A stretch of DNA of 64,000 nt from Caballeronia ptereochthonis (GTDB taxonomy: Bacteria; Pseudomonadota; Gammaproteobacteria; Burkholderiales; Burkholderiaceae), in NCBI RefSeq assembly GCF_001545075.1, contig NZ_FCOB02000004.1, positions 62,001-126,000 on the forward strand, in the 5' to 3' direction. The position numbers and the translations under genes were made by a program. Shown here one piece after another: positions 1 through 9,852 of this stretch. Positions within the stretch are counted from its first letter, which is position 1. Each line of letters begins with the position of its first letter. The notes beneath the pieces were generated by a model. That model had not been told where the DNA came from. It did no database searches and saw nothing but the letters and a program-made list of their open reading frames with translations.

Positions 1-1
1 C

Positions 2-424
2 ATGGGCATCTGCACATCGGCGCTTGCGCGCGGTGCCGGGATGCTGATTCCCGGGATGACCGTGGAGCGCGTCACCGGCGAGCTGCTCGCCAACGGGCGC
101 GTTTCACGAGGCTACCTCGGCGTCGGCACGCAGCAGGTAACCTTGTTGGATGCGTGGATCAAGGAAATGAACCTGCCTTCCAGTCGCGGATTGCTGATCA
201 ATTCGCTCGCGCCGGGCGGCCCCGCGGAGCAGGCAGGCGTGCTCATCGGCGATGTGCTGATCGAACTGGACGGCAGGCCTTGCAGCGACATGGACGACGT
301 GCACATGGCGCTCGCTTCCGCAAGCATTGGACAGCAGTTGAAGATCGCGTCGATCCGGGGCGGCCAACGCCACGAGTGTTCGGTAACCGTCAGCGAACGC
401 CCCCAGCGGAATTCATGCCGGTAA
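2..424 (+). CDS. HtrA/DegP-like S1C serine protease, C-terminal part (5' end outside window)
   Basis: Only the last 140 residues are present. The beginning matches the end of a trypsin-like domain. Residues about 45-125 form a PDZ domain: a GYLGV motif near residue 37, then RGLLI, a GGPAEQAGV segment and a GDVLIELDG strand typical of HtrA-family PDZ domains. Such proteases act in the periplasm or at the membrane on misfolded proteins. The catalytic His/Asp/Ser region lies upstream, so activity cannot be judged. The stop codon is 18 bases before the LuxR-type regulator on the same strand, which suggests co-transcription. Confidence 0.8.
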   Translation: MGICTSALARGAGMLIPGMTVERVTGELLANGRVSRGYLGVGTQQVTLLDAWIKEMNLPSSRGLLINSLAPGGPAEQAGVLIGDVLIELDGRPCSDMDDVHMALASASIGQQLKIASIRGGQRHECSVTVSERPQRNSCR

Positions 425-442
425 AGTCCGGGAAGCGGTGAA

Positions 443-1111
443 ATGTCGGGTGGACAGAAGGCACACATGGCGCCGGTGCGGGTTGCGGTGATTGCGGAAT
501 CGCCGCATGTGCGCGCAAGCCTGCAGGCGCTTGTCGAGGCTAGCCCGGCACTCGGGTTCGCGGGTAGCGCAGCCGACGCCGAGATGCTCGCCGATGGCCT
601 CGCCGGTTCGGTGCCGGATGTGGTCGTGATCGACATGGAGCCAGACGCGAGCGACGCGCCCAAGACGGCATTCGACCTCGCGCACTCGCCGCCTGCGCTC
701 GTCCTGCTGATCGACGACACGGACAGCGACTGGCCCCTTGACGCCTTGCCGGGCGATGCGATGGCGATCCTGCCGCGCAACGCGATGCCGGGCGAAATCG
801 TCATGTCGATCGAAGCCGTGGCCGCGGGCCTTTGCGTATTGCCGCCCGACATCCTCGCCAGGCTGCAGGCCGGACGGAAACCGTCGCGGCAGGCGGTATC
901 CGGCGCGCCACTGGAAGCCCTGACGTCACGCGAGATCGAAGTACTGACGATGCTTGCCGACGGACTCGGCAACAAGGAGATCGCGCGTCAACTCGACATC
1001 TCGGGCAACACCGTGAAATTCCACCTCGCGTCCATTTTTGGCAAGCTGGGCGCGGCCAACCGCACCGAAGCGGTGATGCTCGGCATGCGGCACGGATTCA
1101 TCATGGTTTAG
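443..1111 (+). CDS. LuxR-family response regulator with degenerate receiver domain
   Basis: 222 residues. The N-terminal part (about residues 10-120) has a receiver-like fold, but the usual acidic pair after the first strand is replaced by A-E-S and the conserved Lys near its end is not evident; an Asp is kept in the VVVID strand. Residues about 155-220 are a LuxR/NarL helix-turn-helix with LTSREIEVL, GNKEIARQL and a TVKFHLASIFGKL recognition segment. The ATG at 443 follows a purine-rich GGGAAG site. It is probably a transcription factor that does not depend on ordinary phosphorylation. It lies directly after the protease gene and converges with wspR; whether it controls either is not shown. 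Confidence 0.82.
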   Translation: MSGGQKAHMAPVRVAVIAESPHVRASLQALVEASPALGFAGSAADAEMLADGLAGSVPDVVVIDMEPDASDAPKTAFDLAHSPPALVLLIDDTDSDWPLDALPGDAMAILPRNAMPGEIVMSIEAVAAGLCVLPPDILARLQAGRKPSRQAVSGAPLEALTSREIEVLTMLADGLGNKEIARQLDISGNTVKFHLASIFGKLGAANRTEAVMLGMRHGFIMV

Positions 1112-1195
1112 CGTGTGTACGCAAACATGGTCGGCAACCGAGTCGTCGCCCGACTTCCATCGTCGGCCCAAAGAAGACGCCCGTGATGTGTCCGA

Positions 1196-2305
1196 TCATC
1201 CAATGACCACGCGATTCCGACCATCGCGTTTAGCGCGATAAAGCGCGAGGTCCGCCGCCTCCACCATTTTCTTGGGCGCCTCATTGTGCGCGGGAATTTG
1301 CGTCGTGCCGCCCACGCTGATCGTCACGCGCCCGCTCGCCGAACCCGCGTGCGGCATGTCGAGCGCTTCCACCGCGATGCGAATTTTCTCGCCGAGCAGC
1401 CGCAGCCCGGGCGCGGACGTCGACGGCAGCACCACGGCAAATTCCTCTCCGCCAAAGCGCGCGGCCAGATCCGTGGGGCCGCCGAGGCTCGTCTCGATGG
1501 TATGCGCGACGAGCTTGAGCACATCGTCGCCCGCGACGTGACCGTACGTATCGTTATAGGACTTGAAGTTGTCGACATCGATCATCAGAAAACCGATGAC
1601 CGCATGATCGCGCAATGCGCGTCGCCATTCCGCATTCAGATAGTCGTCGAGATGGCGGCGGTTCGACAAGCTCGTGAGACCATCCGAATGCGTCAGCCGT
1701 TGCAACTCCAGATTCGTTTCGAGCAGCTTCTGCTGCGATTGACGCAGCGCGCGATACGCCTCGTCGCGCTGCAGCAGGTTCTGATACGAACGCGAGTGAT
1801 AGCGCACGCGCGCGACCAGCTCGATCGTGTCCGGCAGCTTCACAAGATAGTCGTTCGCACCCGCCGCGAAGGCCGCGCTCTTGATCCGCGGCTCTTCCTT
1901 CGTCGACAGCACGATGATCGGGATGTCACGCGTCGCCGGATGCTCGCGGTACTGGCGCACGAGCGTAAGACCATCCACGCCGGGCATCACGAGGTCCTGC
2001 AGAATGACCGTCGGGCGCGTTTCCTGCGCGGTGTGCAGCGCGTCTTCCGGATCGGCGCAGTAATGCAGATCGACATTGGACTCTTCCGCGAGCGCGCGGC
2101 GCAGCGCTTCCGCGATGATCGCCTGGTCGTCCACGAGCAGCACCATCACCGGCAGTTCCGCCGCAGGCGGCGCGTTCAGCGCGGCCGCGAGCAGGTCGGA
2201 CACTGCGCGCTCGTCCGCCATCGCGCGCGAGCCCGTGCGTTCGCTGCTCGCGGCCGCCGCCCGTTTCGCACGCTCGGCCAGCGGATCGGGATGAGGAAGT
2301 TTCAT
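1196..2305 (-). CDS. wspR: WspR: response regulator-diguanylate cyclase
   Basis: 369 residues from the ATG at 2305; reading can be extended upstream, but that stretch is Arg-rich and unlike the family. A receiver domain (about residues 52-175) carries the DD pair at 59-60 and the phospho-acceptor Asp104 (QDLVMPGVDG). A helical linker leads to a GGDEF domain (about 205-369) with GGEEF at 285-289. It makes c-di-GMP when phosphorylated by WspE. The product-inhibition site RxxD five residues before GGEEF reads GPTD, so the key Arg is missing. It is the last gene of the wsp operon. Confidence 0.95.
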   Translation of the reverse strand: MKLPHPDPLAERAKRAAAASSERTGSRAMADERAVSDLLAAALNAPPAAELPVMVLLVDDQAIIAEALRRALAEESNVDLHYCADPEDALHTAQETRPTVILQDLVMPGVDGLTLVRQYREHPATRDIPIIVLSTKEEPRIKSAAFAAGANDYLVKLPDTIELVARVRYHSRSYQNLLQRDEAYRALRQSQQKLLETNLELQRLTHSDGLTSLSNRRHLDDYLNAEWRRALRDHAVIGFLMIDVDNFKSYNDTYGHVAGDDVLKLVAHTIETSLGGPTDLAARFGGEEFAVVLPSTSAPGLRLLGEKIRIAVEALDMPHAGSASGRVTISVGGTTQIPAHNEAPKKMVEAADLALYRAKRDGRNRVVIG

Positions 2306-2351
2306 GAACGTGTGTCCTGTATCGATTTCTTGTCGGTTGATCGTTGCAATG

Positions 2352-3350
2352 TCAGTCGAACGCGTTGGCAAGCGCATCCGCGATGCGCGGCAGCGGCAGG
2401 ATCGACACCGCCGCATTGAGCGCCGCGGCAGCCTTCGGCATGCCATAGACCGCGCTTGTCGCTTCGTCCTGGGCGATCGTGTGATAGCCCTTCGCGCGCA
2501 TTGCCTTCAGTCCGATCGCGCCATCGCGGCCCATGCCCGTCAGCAGCACGCCCACGGCGCGGCCCGTCCAGCGTTCGGTCAGGCTCTGAAAGAACACGTC
2601 GACGGAAGGCCGGTAAGGCAGTTGTTCGGGATGCGCGGTGTAGCCCAAGTGCGCGGCATCGGCGAAATGCAGATGATCGTTGGTCGCGGCGAGCAGCACT
2701 TCGCCCGGCGCGGGCCTGTCGCCTTGGCGCGCGATGCGCACGGGCAGCGCCGATTGCGCGTTCAGCCATTGCGCCATGCCCTCGGCGAACGCGCGGTCCA
2801 CGTGCTGAACGATGACGGTGGCCGCCACGAAGTCCTTCGGCAGTGCGCCGAGCAGCGTCGCGAGCGCGGCCGGTCCACCCGCCGATGCGCCGATCGCGAC
2901 GAGCCGTGTATTGCTCTTCTGCGCGATCGAAACGCTGGAAGGTGAAACGCCCGAAGACGCGAGCCGCGCGCCGATCTGATCGATCTTCGCGATAAGCGCC
3001 GCCGCGCCGCGACGCGCATCGGCGCCGGCGAGCGCGGGCGTGTCGACGGCATCGAGCGCGCCCGCGCCCATCGCTTCATAGACGCGCCACGCATTCGCGC
3101 CGACATCCACCGTGACGACGAGGATCGCGCACGGCGAACGCGCCATGATGGTCCGCGATGCCTGCACGCCATCGATGTTCGGCATCACGAGATCCATCAG
3201 CACGATATCCGGCGTGTGAGCCGCGCAATAGTCGATGGCCTGCCGGCCGTCGTGCGCCACCCACGCGATCTCGAAGTCGCGCCGCGCCGCGAGCGCGCGC
3301 CGCAACGCCTCGACTGCAAGCGGCACATCGTTGACGATGCCGATTTTCAT
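2352..3350 (-). CDS. wspF: WspF: CheB-type protein-glutamate methylesterase
   Basis: 332 residues. An N-terminal receiver contains LMDLVMPNIDG with the phospho-acceptor Asp. The C-terminal methylesterase domain shows the catalytic Ser in IGASAGGPAAL, the His in IVQHVD and the Asp in TGMGRDGA. In the Wsp system it removes methyl groups from the WspA receptor and so damps signalling; loss-of-function mutants of WspF in Pseudomonas cause wrinkly colonies with high c-di-GMP. It lies 10 bases after wspE and 46 bases before wspR, so it is in the same transcript. Confidence 0.95.
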   Translation of the reverse strand: MKIGIVNDVPLAVEALRRALAARRDFEIAWVAHDGRQAIDYCAAHTPDIVLMDLVMPNIDGVQASRTIMARSPCAILVVTVDVGANAWRVYEAMGAGALDAVDTPALAGADARRGAAALIAKIDQIGARLASSGVSPSSVSIAQKSNTRLVAIGASAGGPAALATLLGALPKDFVAATVIVQHVDRAFAEGMAQWLNAQSALPVRIARQGDRPAPGEVLLAATNDHLHFADAAHLGYTAHPEQLPYRPSVDVFFQSLTERWTGRAVGVLLTGMGRDGAIGLKAMRAKGYHTIAQDEATSAVYGMPKAAAALNAAVSILPLPRIADALANAFD

Positions 3351-3360
3351 CGCGTCCCCT

Positions 3361-5667
3361 TCATGACTTTGCCTCGCCGATCAGGTCGCGTACCGCGTCG
3401 ATGAGCGCCTGATCCTGGAAACTGCCTTTCGCGAGGTAATAGTCCGCGCCCGCATCGAGACCACGCTGGCGGTCCTCGGCGCGATCCTTGTACGACACGA
3501 TCATCACAGGCAGGCCGGACAACTGCGCGTCGCGCTTGATCAACGTGACGAGCTCGATGCCGTCGAGACGCGGCATATCGATATCGGTGATGACGAGATC
3601 GAAGTCCGCGCCACGCACCGCGTTCCAGCCGTCCATGCCGTCGATCGCAACCGATACGTCGTAGCCGCGCGATGCGAGCAGCTTGCGTTCGAGCTCGCGC
3701 ACGGTGAGCGAATCGTCGACGACGAGCACGCGCTTCGGGCTCGCCACGCTCACGCGCGACGCGCCCGCGCCGACAGGCCCGAGCTCACCGCTGCTGACGA
3801 GCTTTTCGACCGAGCGCAGCCAGTCGTCGAGATCGGCGATGAGCAGCGGGTCGCCGTTTTCCATGAGCGCGCCCGCCGCGATGTTGCGGACCTTGCCGAG
3901 TCGCTTGTCGAGCGGCTGCACGACGAGCATGCGCTCGCCGAGGAAGCGGTCCACGACGACGCCGTAGCTTCCCGCGCCCTGCCCGATCACGACGACGTTG
4001 AGCGCATCGCCCGCGGCTTCGAATGGGGCGGTCTGCAAGATCTGATGCGCGGTGACGAGACCGACGCGCCTGCCGTCGAACGAGAAATGCTGCTGGCCTT
4101 CGAGCATGTCGATGGCGCTCGCGGGCAGCACCAGCGTCCGCGCGACATGCGCGAGCGGCAGACCATAAGGCTCGCCCGCCACCTCGACGATCAGACTGCG
4201 AATCACCGACAGCGTGAGCGGCAGTTGCAAGGTGAAGCGCGTGCCCGCGTGCGCTTCCTGCGTCACGCGCGCGCTGCCGCGTACTTGCCGCACGACGTCC
4301 TGCACGGCATCGAGGCCGACGCCGCGGCCCGATACATCGGTGACGGCATCGCGCATCGAGAAGCCGGGCAGGAAGAGGAATTCGAGCAGCTCGGCTTCGG
4401 TGAGGCGCGCGGCGGTCTCGCCGCTCGCCAGATGCTTGCGCACGACCGCGCGGCGCAGCGCGTCGATATCGACGCCCGCGCCGTCGTCGGACACGCTGAT
4501 GAACAGCGAGCCCGCGCTATGACGCGCTTCGAGCGTGATCGTGCCGACTTCGGGCTTGCCGAGCGCGCGCCTGAGCGCGGACGCCTCGATGCCGTGATCG
4601 ATCGCGTTGCGCAGCAGATGACCGAGCGGCGCGTCGAGCAGATCGAGGATGTCGCGGTCCACCTGCGTCGTCTCGCCCGCGATGACGAGGCGCACGTCCT
4701 TGCCGAGCGCGCGCGCGACATCACGCACCATGCGCGCGAAGCCGCCCGTCGCATCGACGAAGGGACGCATGCGGCACGCGAGCGCTTCGTCGTAGATCTG
4801 TTGCGCGAGGTACGTCGAGCGGCGGTCGAAGTTTTCCAGGTCGGCGAGACGCTCGCTCAGTTGGCGATGCGCCTCCGCCGTGAGACGGCGCACTTCGTCT
4901 AGCGCGGCATGGGCGCGTGTGTCGAGTTGAGCAGCCTGCGTCTCGCCGAGCGTTTCGTTCAGGCGCTCCAGTGCACGGCTCGCATCGTGCTGGATGCGCT
5001 TCACGCGTAGCATCGATTGCGAGAACGGCTTCAGCCAGCGCGATTCGACCAGCGATTCACCTGAATGGCTCAGCAGCCGGTCGAGCGTGTCGGCGCGCAC
5101 GCGCAGCATGCGGGCGTCGTTCGTGCGCGAAGGCGCCGGCGCGGGTGCAGGTTCGGGTGCCGCCGGCTCCGGCTCCTCGACCGGCGGTTTCGCCAGCATA
5201 AGTTCCTGTGAGAGAGCGAAGGCATCGTCCTGCGGCGCGATCTTTGCCACTTCAAATGCCGCACCCGTTCCCGCGAGACGCGCATTGAGCCCATCGACGA
5301 ACGCATCCACTTCGCGCTCGAGCACCGTTTGCGCATCGATGTTGCGCGCCTGCCCGATCTGCAAGATCAGGTCGACGCCGCGCAGCAGCATGTCGATATA
5401 ACCCGCGTCGAGCACGACGCGCCCTTCCTGCGCCGCGACGAAGCAGTCCTCCATCACATGCGCGAGCGTCACGCCGACCGGCACGCCGACGACGCGCGCC
5501 GCGCCCTTCAGTGAATGCGCGGCGCGCATGCTCGCTTCGAGCGTAACGGGATCGCGCGGCGAGCGCTCGAGCGCGATGAGGCCATCGGAAAGAATCTGCG
5601 CCTGCCCGCGCGCTTCCTCCTGGAAGAGTTCGATCAGCGAGAGCCGGCCCGGATCGATGCTCGTCAT
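3361..5667 (-). CDS. wspE: WspE: hybrid CheA histidine kinase with C-terminal receiver
   Basis: 768 residues. Domain order: Hpt with phospho-accepting His51 (AAHSLKGAARVVG); a Pro/Ala/Glu-rich linker near 165-190; dimerisation helices; HATPase with HLLRNAIDHGIE (N box) and DDGAG/GRGVGLDAV (G boxes); a CheW-like domain; and a C-terminal receiver with VLVVDDS and ITDIDMPRLDG. The fused receiver is the WspE signature. It takes input from WspA through WspB/WspD and passes phosphate to WspR and WspF. The start overlaps the end of wspD by 4 bases (ATGA). Confidence 0.95.
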   Translation of the reverse strand: MTSIDPGRLSLIELFQEEARGQAQILSDGLIALERSPRDPVTLEASMRAAHSLKGAARVVGVPVGVTLAHVMEDCFVAAQEGRVVLDAGYIDMLLRGVDLILQIGQARNIDAQTVLEREVDAFVDGLNARLAGTGAAFEVAKIAPQDDAFALSQELMLAKPPVEEPEPAAPEPAPAPAPSRTNDARMLRVRADTLDRLLSHSGESLVESRWLKPFSQSMLRVKRIQHDASRALERLNETLGETQAAQLDTRAHAALDEVRRLTAEAHRQLSERLADLENFDRRSTYLAQQIYDEALACRMRPFVDATGGFARMVRDVARALGKDVRLVIAGETTQVDRDILDLLDAPLGHLLRNAIDHGIEASALRRALGKPEVGTITLEARHSAGSLFISVSDDGAGVDIDALRRAVVRKHLASGETAARLTEAELLEFLFLPGFSMRDAVTDVSGRGVGLDAVQDVVRQVRGSARVTQEAHAGTRFTLQLPLTLSVIRSLIVEVAGEPYGLPLAHVARTLVLPASAIDMLEGQQHFSFDGRRVGLVTAHQILQTAPFEAAGDALNVVVIGQGAGSYGVVVDRFLGERMLVVQPLDKRLGKVRNIAAGALMENGDPLLIADLDDWLRSVEKLVSSGELGPVGAGASRVSVASPKRVLVVDDSLTVRELERKLLASRGYDVSVAIDGMDGWNAVRGADFDLVITDIDMPRLDGIELVTLIKRDAQLSGLPVMIVSYKDRAEDRQRGLDAGADYYLAKGSFQDQALIDAVRDLIGEAKS

Positions 5668-6422
5668 GTGAGGCTCCGGTTCAGGCTGTCGATCAGACGC
5701 TCGGCGTCGAGCAGGCCGACGGTCGCGCCCTTGAAATCGCTGACCGCGTGCGCGTGCGATGCAAGCCGCTGCGCGAGCGTCGCGGGCACGGGCTGAAGTC
5801 GCGGGCGCGAGAAGCGATGCACGCCGTCGACGGCATCGACGGGAAACGCGATCGGACCTTCGCGATCGCCGTTACCGTGATGATCGCGGCTTTCCGCGCG
5901 TTGAACGACGAGCAGACGCCCGAGTTCGCGCGCATCGACGGCTTGATTGCCGGACACCGCTTTCACGCCGCCGTCACTGCCTTCGATGCCGAAGAGCCGC
6001 GCGAGCGATGCGCACACGATCAGCCTGCCGCGCACGTTCACTACACCCAGCACCGCGCGATGCCGGCGATGCGGCAGGGAGTGCACCGGACGCAGTTGCG
6101 CGACCTGCGCGCAGAATGTCGTCGGCAAGCCCAGCCACTCGCCGCCGATGCGGAATACGAGGCAGGAGAGCGTGTCGGCTTCATCGTCGCTGCGGGCAAT
6201 GTTCGATGATGCGACGCCCGTCCGCTCGATCGACGTGCGCGCTTCCACGCGGTCGAGCACGCGCGACGCCGCCTGATCGTGCACCGGGCAATTGCGGCAA
6301 TGCACGTAGTGCTCGAGCTTCGGGCACGACGCATCGCCGCGCACGCCGATGCGGTTCCAGCAATCGTCGATATCGGTTGCGCGAATGGCGTCGAATGGAG
6401 CGGGCGTGCGGGCGTTCATCAC
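5664..6422 (-). CDS. wspD: WspD: CheW-like coupling protein
   Basis: 252 residues. The N-terminal third is specific to WspD and includes a Cys/His-rich stretch (CPKLEHYVHCRNCPVH near residues 33-48) that could bind a metal. A CheW domain follows (about 85-245: CLVFRIGGEWLGLP, VLGVVNVRGRLIVCASL). It links the WspA receptor array to the WspE kinase. Four-base overlaps with wspC upstream and wspE downstream imply translational coupling. The length and the Cys-rich N-terminus separate it from the shorter WspB. Confidence 0.92.
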   Translation of the reverse strand: MMNARTPAPFDAIRATDIDDCWNRIGVRGDASCPKLEHYVHCRNCPVHDQAASRVLDRVEARTSIERTGVASSNIARSDDEADTLSCLVFRIGGEWLGLPTTFCAQVAQLRPVHSLPHRRHRAVLGVVNVRGRLIVCASLARLFGIEGSDGGVKAVSGNQAVDARELGRLLVVQRAESRDHHGNGDREGPIAFPVDAVDGVHRFSRPRLQPVPATLAQRLASHAHAVSDFKGATVGLLDAERLIDSLNRSLT

Positions 6423-7741
6423 GTGCTCCGGGCAACGCGCTCGGCGCGCGCGATGAGCAGGCGTGCAGCGCTTTCATCGCCGTCGAGGGTGAGCCGCGCG
6501 GCGAGATGCGTGAGCGCCTCGCGATGTGCGGGATCGAGATAGAGCGCGCGACGGTAATGCCCGCGCGATTCGTGATGCTCGCCGCGCGCATCGGCGATCA
6601 CGCCGAGCAGGTAGTAGGCGTCCGCGTTCGATGGATGCGTGTTCAGATACGCGCGTGCTGCGTCGGCGGCCGCGTCGAGCCGGCCGGCATCGGCCAGTAC
6701 GCGTGCGCGTGCGAGGCTGTCCGTTGGCTCGGGCTGCGTGGGCTTTTTTTCAACCGGCTTCGTGACCGGCGGCGCAGGACGCACGAGCGGCGCGCTCGCC
6801 CATGCCGGCAGCATGAACGCGCTCGCGCTCGGAGGCTTCGGCGCGACGACCGCGGGCACGCTCGGCCACGCGCCGCTGAAGACATTCGCGCTCTGGCGCT
6901 CCGGACGCTTGAACGCGAACGCAAGCGGAATGTTCGCGGAGCTCATGCCTTCGCGCATCAAGAGCCCGGTCTCCGCCGGTCCGACGAACAAAGTGCCGCC
7001 TTCGGCCAGCAATCCATCGAGCACACTTAGCACGGCGCATTGCGTGTCGCGATCGAAATAGATCAGCACGTTGCGGCACAGGATGAAATCGAAGCACTCG
7101 AACGCGTGTGTGTCGAGCTGCAGGAGATTCACTTGCGAAAACCGCACGCATCGCGCGACGGCGGCATCGAGCTGCCAGCCGCCATCGGCCGCGCGGAAGT
7201 GGCGGTCACGAAAGCCGAGTGCGCGTCCACGGAACGCATTGCGTCCGTAATGCGCGCCGCGCGCGATCGCAAGGGCGCGCTCGCTCACGTCGATCGCATC
7301 GATCGAGACGCGCTCGATGGGGATGCCCGCTTCGATCAGCGCCATCGCGATCGAATAGGCTTCCTCGCCCGTCGAGCATGGCGCGCTGAGTATGCGCACC
7401 GGCTTCGCGGGACGTTCATGCAAACGAACACGCGCAAGACGCGCGAGCGCGGCGAACGCCTCGGGATCGCGAAAGAACCAGGTCTCCGGCACGACGACCG
7501 CTTCGATCAGCTCCTGCATGTGCGCGGGATCCTGCAAGATCGCGTGGTAATAGTCGTCGAGCGTGCCGCCATGTTGGTCGCACCACAGGTCGTAGCGCTC
7601 GCGCACTGCGCGCGACACCGCATTCGCGCCGATCGATTCGGCATCGAGCCCGATCGTGCGATGCAGGAGCTCGATGAAGCGGCCGATGCCGAATGGCTCG
7701 CCGTGGCCGGTATCGGTGAACGAAGTCGGCAGCGCGCTCAT
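6419..7741 (-). CDS. wspC: WspC: CheR-type methyltransferase with TPR tail
   Basis: 440 residues. The CheR N-terminal helices (about 10-75) precede a SAM-dependent methyltransferase domain (about 75-270) with SAPCSTGEEAYSIAM, the SAM-binding motif, and FDLILCRNVLIYF-like FDFILCRNVLIYF. After a Pro-rich linker, residues about 340-430 form tetratricopeptide repeats (ADAYYLLGVIADARGEHHESRGHYRRAL is the type of helix pair seen). It methylates WspA and counters WspF. Four-base overlaps with wspB and wspD. Confidence 0.93.
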   Translation of the reverse strand: MSALPTSFTDTGHGEPFGIGRFIELLHRTIGLDAESIGANAVSRAVRERYDLWCDQHGGTLDDYYHAILQDPAHMQELIEAVVVPETWFFRDPEAFAALARLARVRLHERPAKPVRILSAPCSTGEEAYSIAMALIEAGIPIERVSIDAIDVSERALAIARGAHYGRNAFRGRALGFRDRHFRAADGGWQLDAAVARCVRFSQVNLLQLDTHAFECFDFILCRNVLIYFDRDTQCAVLSVLDGLLAEGGTLFVGPAETGLLMREGMSSANIPLAFAFKRPERQSANVFSGAWPSVPAVVAPKPPSASAFMLPAWASAPLVRPAPPVTKPVEKKPTQPEPTDSLARARVLADAGRLDAAADAARAYLNTHPSNADAYYLLGVIADARGEHHESRGHYRRALYLDPAHREALTHLAARLTLDGDESAARLLIARAERVARST

Positions 7742-8208
7742 GCCTCGCTCCCCGCGAAGAGCAGCGTCTGCACGTCTTCAGGCAGAAGATGCTCGATGCG
7801 CACCCATTGCAGCAAGCCGGCATCGTCGCGCGTGAGCGGGCCGAGATAGCGCGCGTGCGGCGTGTCGATGCCGGCATCGCTGAACGAAGCGGCATCGAAC
7901 GTGACGGTGCGCGTCGCCTGCTCGAGCAGCAGGCCGAGCCGATGATGCGTGATGACGCCATCTCCGTCACGCCGCGGATACACGGCGAGCGCGAGCCGGG
8001 TGGACAGTCTTTCCCGCGAGGGCCGCGCGAGCGCGAGCGCCGCGATATCGATCACGGGCACGCTTGCGCCTTCATGGTCGAGCACGCCCGCCACCCACGC
8101 GGGCGCGCCCGGCAGCGCCTTGAGCGGCGCGAGCGGCAGCATGCGCTCGACCTGCGCGCTGTCGAGCAGATAGCGGTCGGACCCGAGCGTGAACTGGACA
8201 AAGAGCAT
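7738..8208 (-). CDS. wspB: WspB: CheW-like coupling protein
   Basis: 156 residues made almost entirely of one CheW domain (LFVQFTLGSDRYLLDSAQV, VAGVLDHEGASVPVIDIAAL). It is the second coupling protein of the Wsp system, working beside WspD. It begins 18 bases after wspA and overlaps wspC by 4 bases. Assignment as WspB rests on position between wspA and wspC and on its short length. Confidence 0.92.
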   Translation of the reverse strand: MLFVQFTLGSDRYLLDSAQVERMLPLAPLKALPGAPAWVAGVLDHEGASVPVIDIAALALARPSRERLSTRLALAVYPRRDGDGVITHHRLGLLLEQATRTVTFDAASFSDAGIDTPHARYLGPLTRDDAGLLQWVRIEHLLPEDVQTLLFAGSEA

Positions 8209-8226
8209 CGCGGCGCGCCTCGAGCC

Positions 8227-9852
8227 TTAAGCCGCCACCTTGAAGCGCGACACGCCCGTGCGCAGACCGTTGGCGACGTGCGTGAGATCGTCGATCGCCT
8301 GCGTCGACTGGCGCAGCGATTCCGCCGTCTGCTGCGCGGCTTCCGACAGTTGCGAGAGCGCTTGCGAGATCTGATCCGCACCGGTGGCCTGCGTCTGCAT
8401 GCCTTCGTTGATCATCGAGAAGCGCGGCGCGAGCGTCTGCACCTGATGGATGATCTGCGAAAGCTGTCCGCCCACCTGCTGCACGTCGAGCATGCCGCGG
8501 CGCACTTCCTCGGAGAACTTGTCCATGCCCATCACGCCTGCGGCGACAGCGGACTGAATCTCCTTCACCATCTGCTCGATGTCGAAGGTGGCGACGGCCG
8601 TCTGATCCGCGAGACGGCGGATCTCGGTGGCCACGACCGCGAAGCCGCGCCCGTACTCGCCGGCCTTTTCCGCCTCGATCGCCGCGTTCAGCGAGAGCAG
8701 GTTGGTTTGATCCGCCACCTTCGTGATGGTCGCGACGACCTGATTGATGTTGCCCGCCCGCTCGTTGAGGATCGCGAGCTTGCCGTTCACCGAGCCCGCC
8801 GCTTCCATCACGAGGCGCATGGTTTCCTCCATGCGCGTGAGGCCCGCCTGGCCCGTGCCCGCGAGCGTCGCCGACTGCTCCGCCACGCCCGACACTTCGT
8901 TCATCGTGCGCACGAGATCGCGCGCGGTCGCGAAGATTTCGCGCGACGTCGCGCCGATTTCCGTCGTCGTCGCGGCCGTCTCGCTCGCGGTCGCCTGCTG
9001 CTCGCGCGCGGTCGCGGCGATTTCCGAAACCGATGTCGTCACCTGCACCGCGGATTTCTGGGCCTGACTGACGAGGCCTGTGAGCTCGTCCGTCATGCGG
9101 TTGAAGCCCGCTTCCAGCGTGCCGAATTCGTCGCGGCGCGCGAGCGCGAGCCGCTGCGTGAGATCGCCGGTGCGCATCTTGTCGACGACATCGACGAGAC
9201 GCAGCATCGGCACGGTCAGCGCCTTCATCAGCAGGAAGCCGAGCACGGCGGCCGCCGCGATCGCGGCGAGCATGATGACGATGAGCGTCGCCTCCGACTT
9301 CTGCACCGAGCCGCGAATGCTCTCGACCGACTTCGCGTTGAACGTCGCGTTGTGATCGACGAGCGCGCGCGCCGCCGTCTGCCCCGCTTCCCAGACCGGC
9401 GTCAGGCGCGCGTTGAAGGTTGCGGCGGCCGCGTCCTTCGAGGTCGCCAGCTCGCGCAGCGCCTGCTCCTGAATCGGCACGTAGAGCTCGCGCTGGCGCT
9501 TGAAATCGTTGAAGAGGCGGCGGTCTTCGTCTTCCAGGATGGTGGGCACGTAGGTGTCCATCAGCTTGTCGAGTGTGGCGCGCGTATCGGTCAGGCGCTG
9601 CGTGTCGCGGCGAATCTGCTCAGCGTCGCTGTCGACGAAGACGAGCCGCTGCGTGATCGTGTAGTTCTCGAACCACGCCGCGCGCAGATCGCTGGAGAGC
9701 GCGAAGCCGATCATCGAATCGTCTTCGAGGCTCTTCGCTTCGCGGTCGATTCCGCCGAGCAGCGTGTACGACAGGGCCGCCATGACGAGCATCAGGGACA
9801 GGATGATGCCGAAGCTGGCCAGAATGCGATGCCGAATGGACAGTTGCTTCAC
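8227..9852 (-). CDS. wspA: WspA: methyl-accepting chemoreceptor of the Wsp surface-sensing system
   Basis: 541 residues. Transmembrane segment 1 at about 11-32, a periplasmic four-helix sensor domain (about 35-190), transmembrane segment 2 at about 190-212, HAMP (about 212-265) and a long cytoplasmic signalling coiled coil whose tip contains [20 protein letters not shown]. The start is a GTG at 9852; there is no suitable in-frame ATG near it, and an AGGG lies about 8 bases upstream. In Pseudomonas WspA responds to surface contact and drives WspE. It is the first gene of the seven-gene operon wspA-B-C-D-E-F-R. Confidence 0.93.
   Translation of the reverse strand: MKQLSIRHRILASFGIILSLMLVMAALSYTLLGGIDREAKSLEDDSMIGFALSSDLRAAWFENYTITQRLVFVDSDAEQIRRDTQRLTDTRATLDKLMDTYVPTILEDEDRRLFNDFKRQRELYVPIQEQALRELATSKDAAAATFNARLTPVWEAGQTAARALVDHNATFNAKSVESIRGSVQKSEATLIVIMLAAIAAAAVLGFLLMKALTVPMLRLVDVVDKMRTGDLTQRLALARRDEFGTLEAGFNRMTDELTGLVSQAQKSAVQVTTSVSEIAATAREQQATASETAATTTEIGATSREIFATARDLVRTMNEVSGVAEQSATLAGTGQAGLTRMEETMRLVMEAAGSVNGKLAILNERAGNINQVVATITKVADQTNLLSLNAAIEAEKAGEYGRGFAVVATEIRRLADQTAVATFDIEQMVKEIQSAVAAGVMGMDKFSEEVRRGMLDVQQVGGQLSQIIHQVQTLAPRFSMINEGMQTQATGADQISQALSQLSEAAQQTAESLRQSTQAIDDLTHVANGLRTGVSRFKVAA

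Noticed and set aside
1112-1195. Possible hairpin between the LuxR gene and wspR
   Set aside because: The stem is short with a bulge and no T-tract follows.
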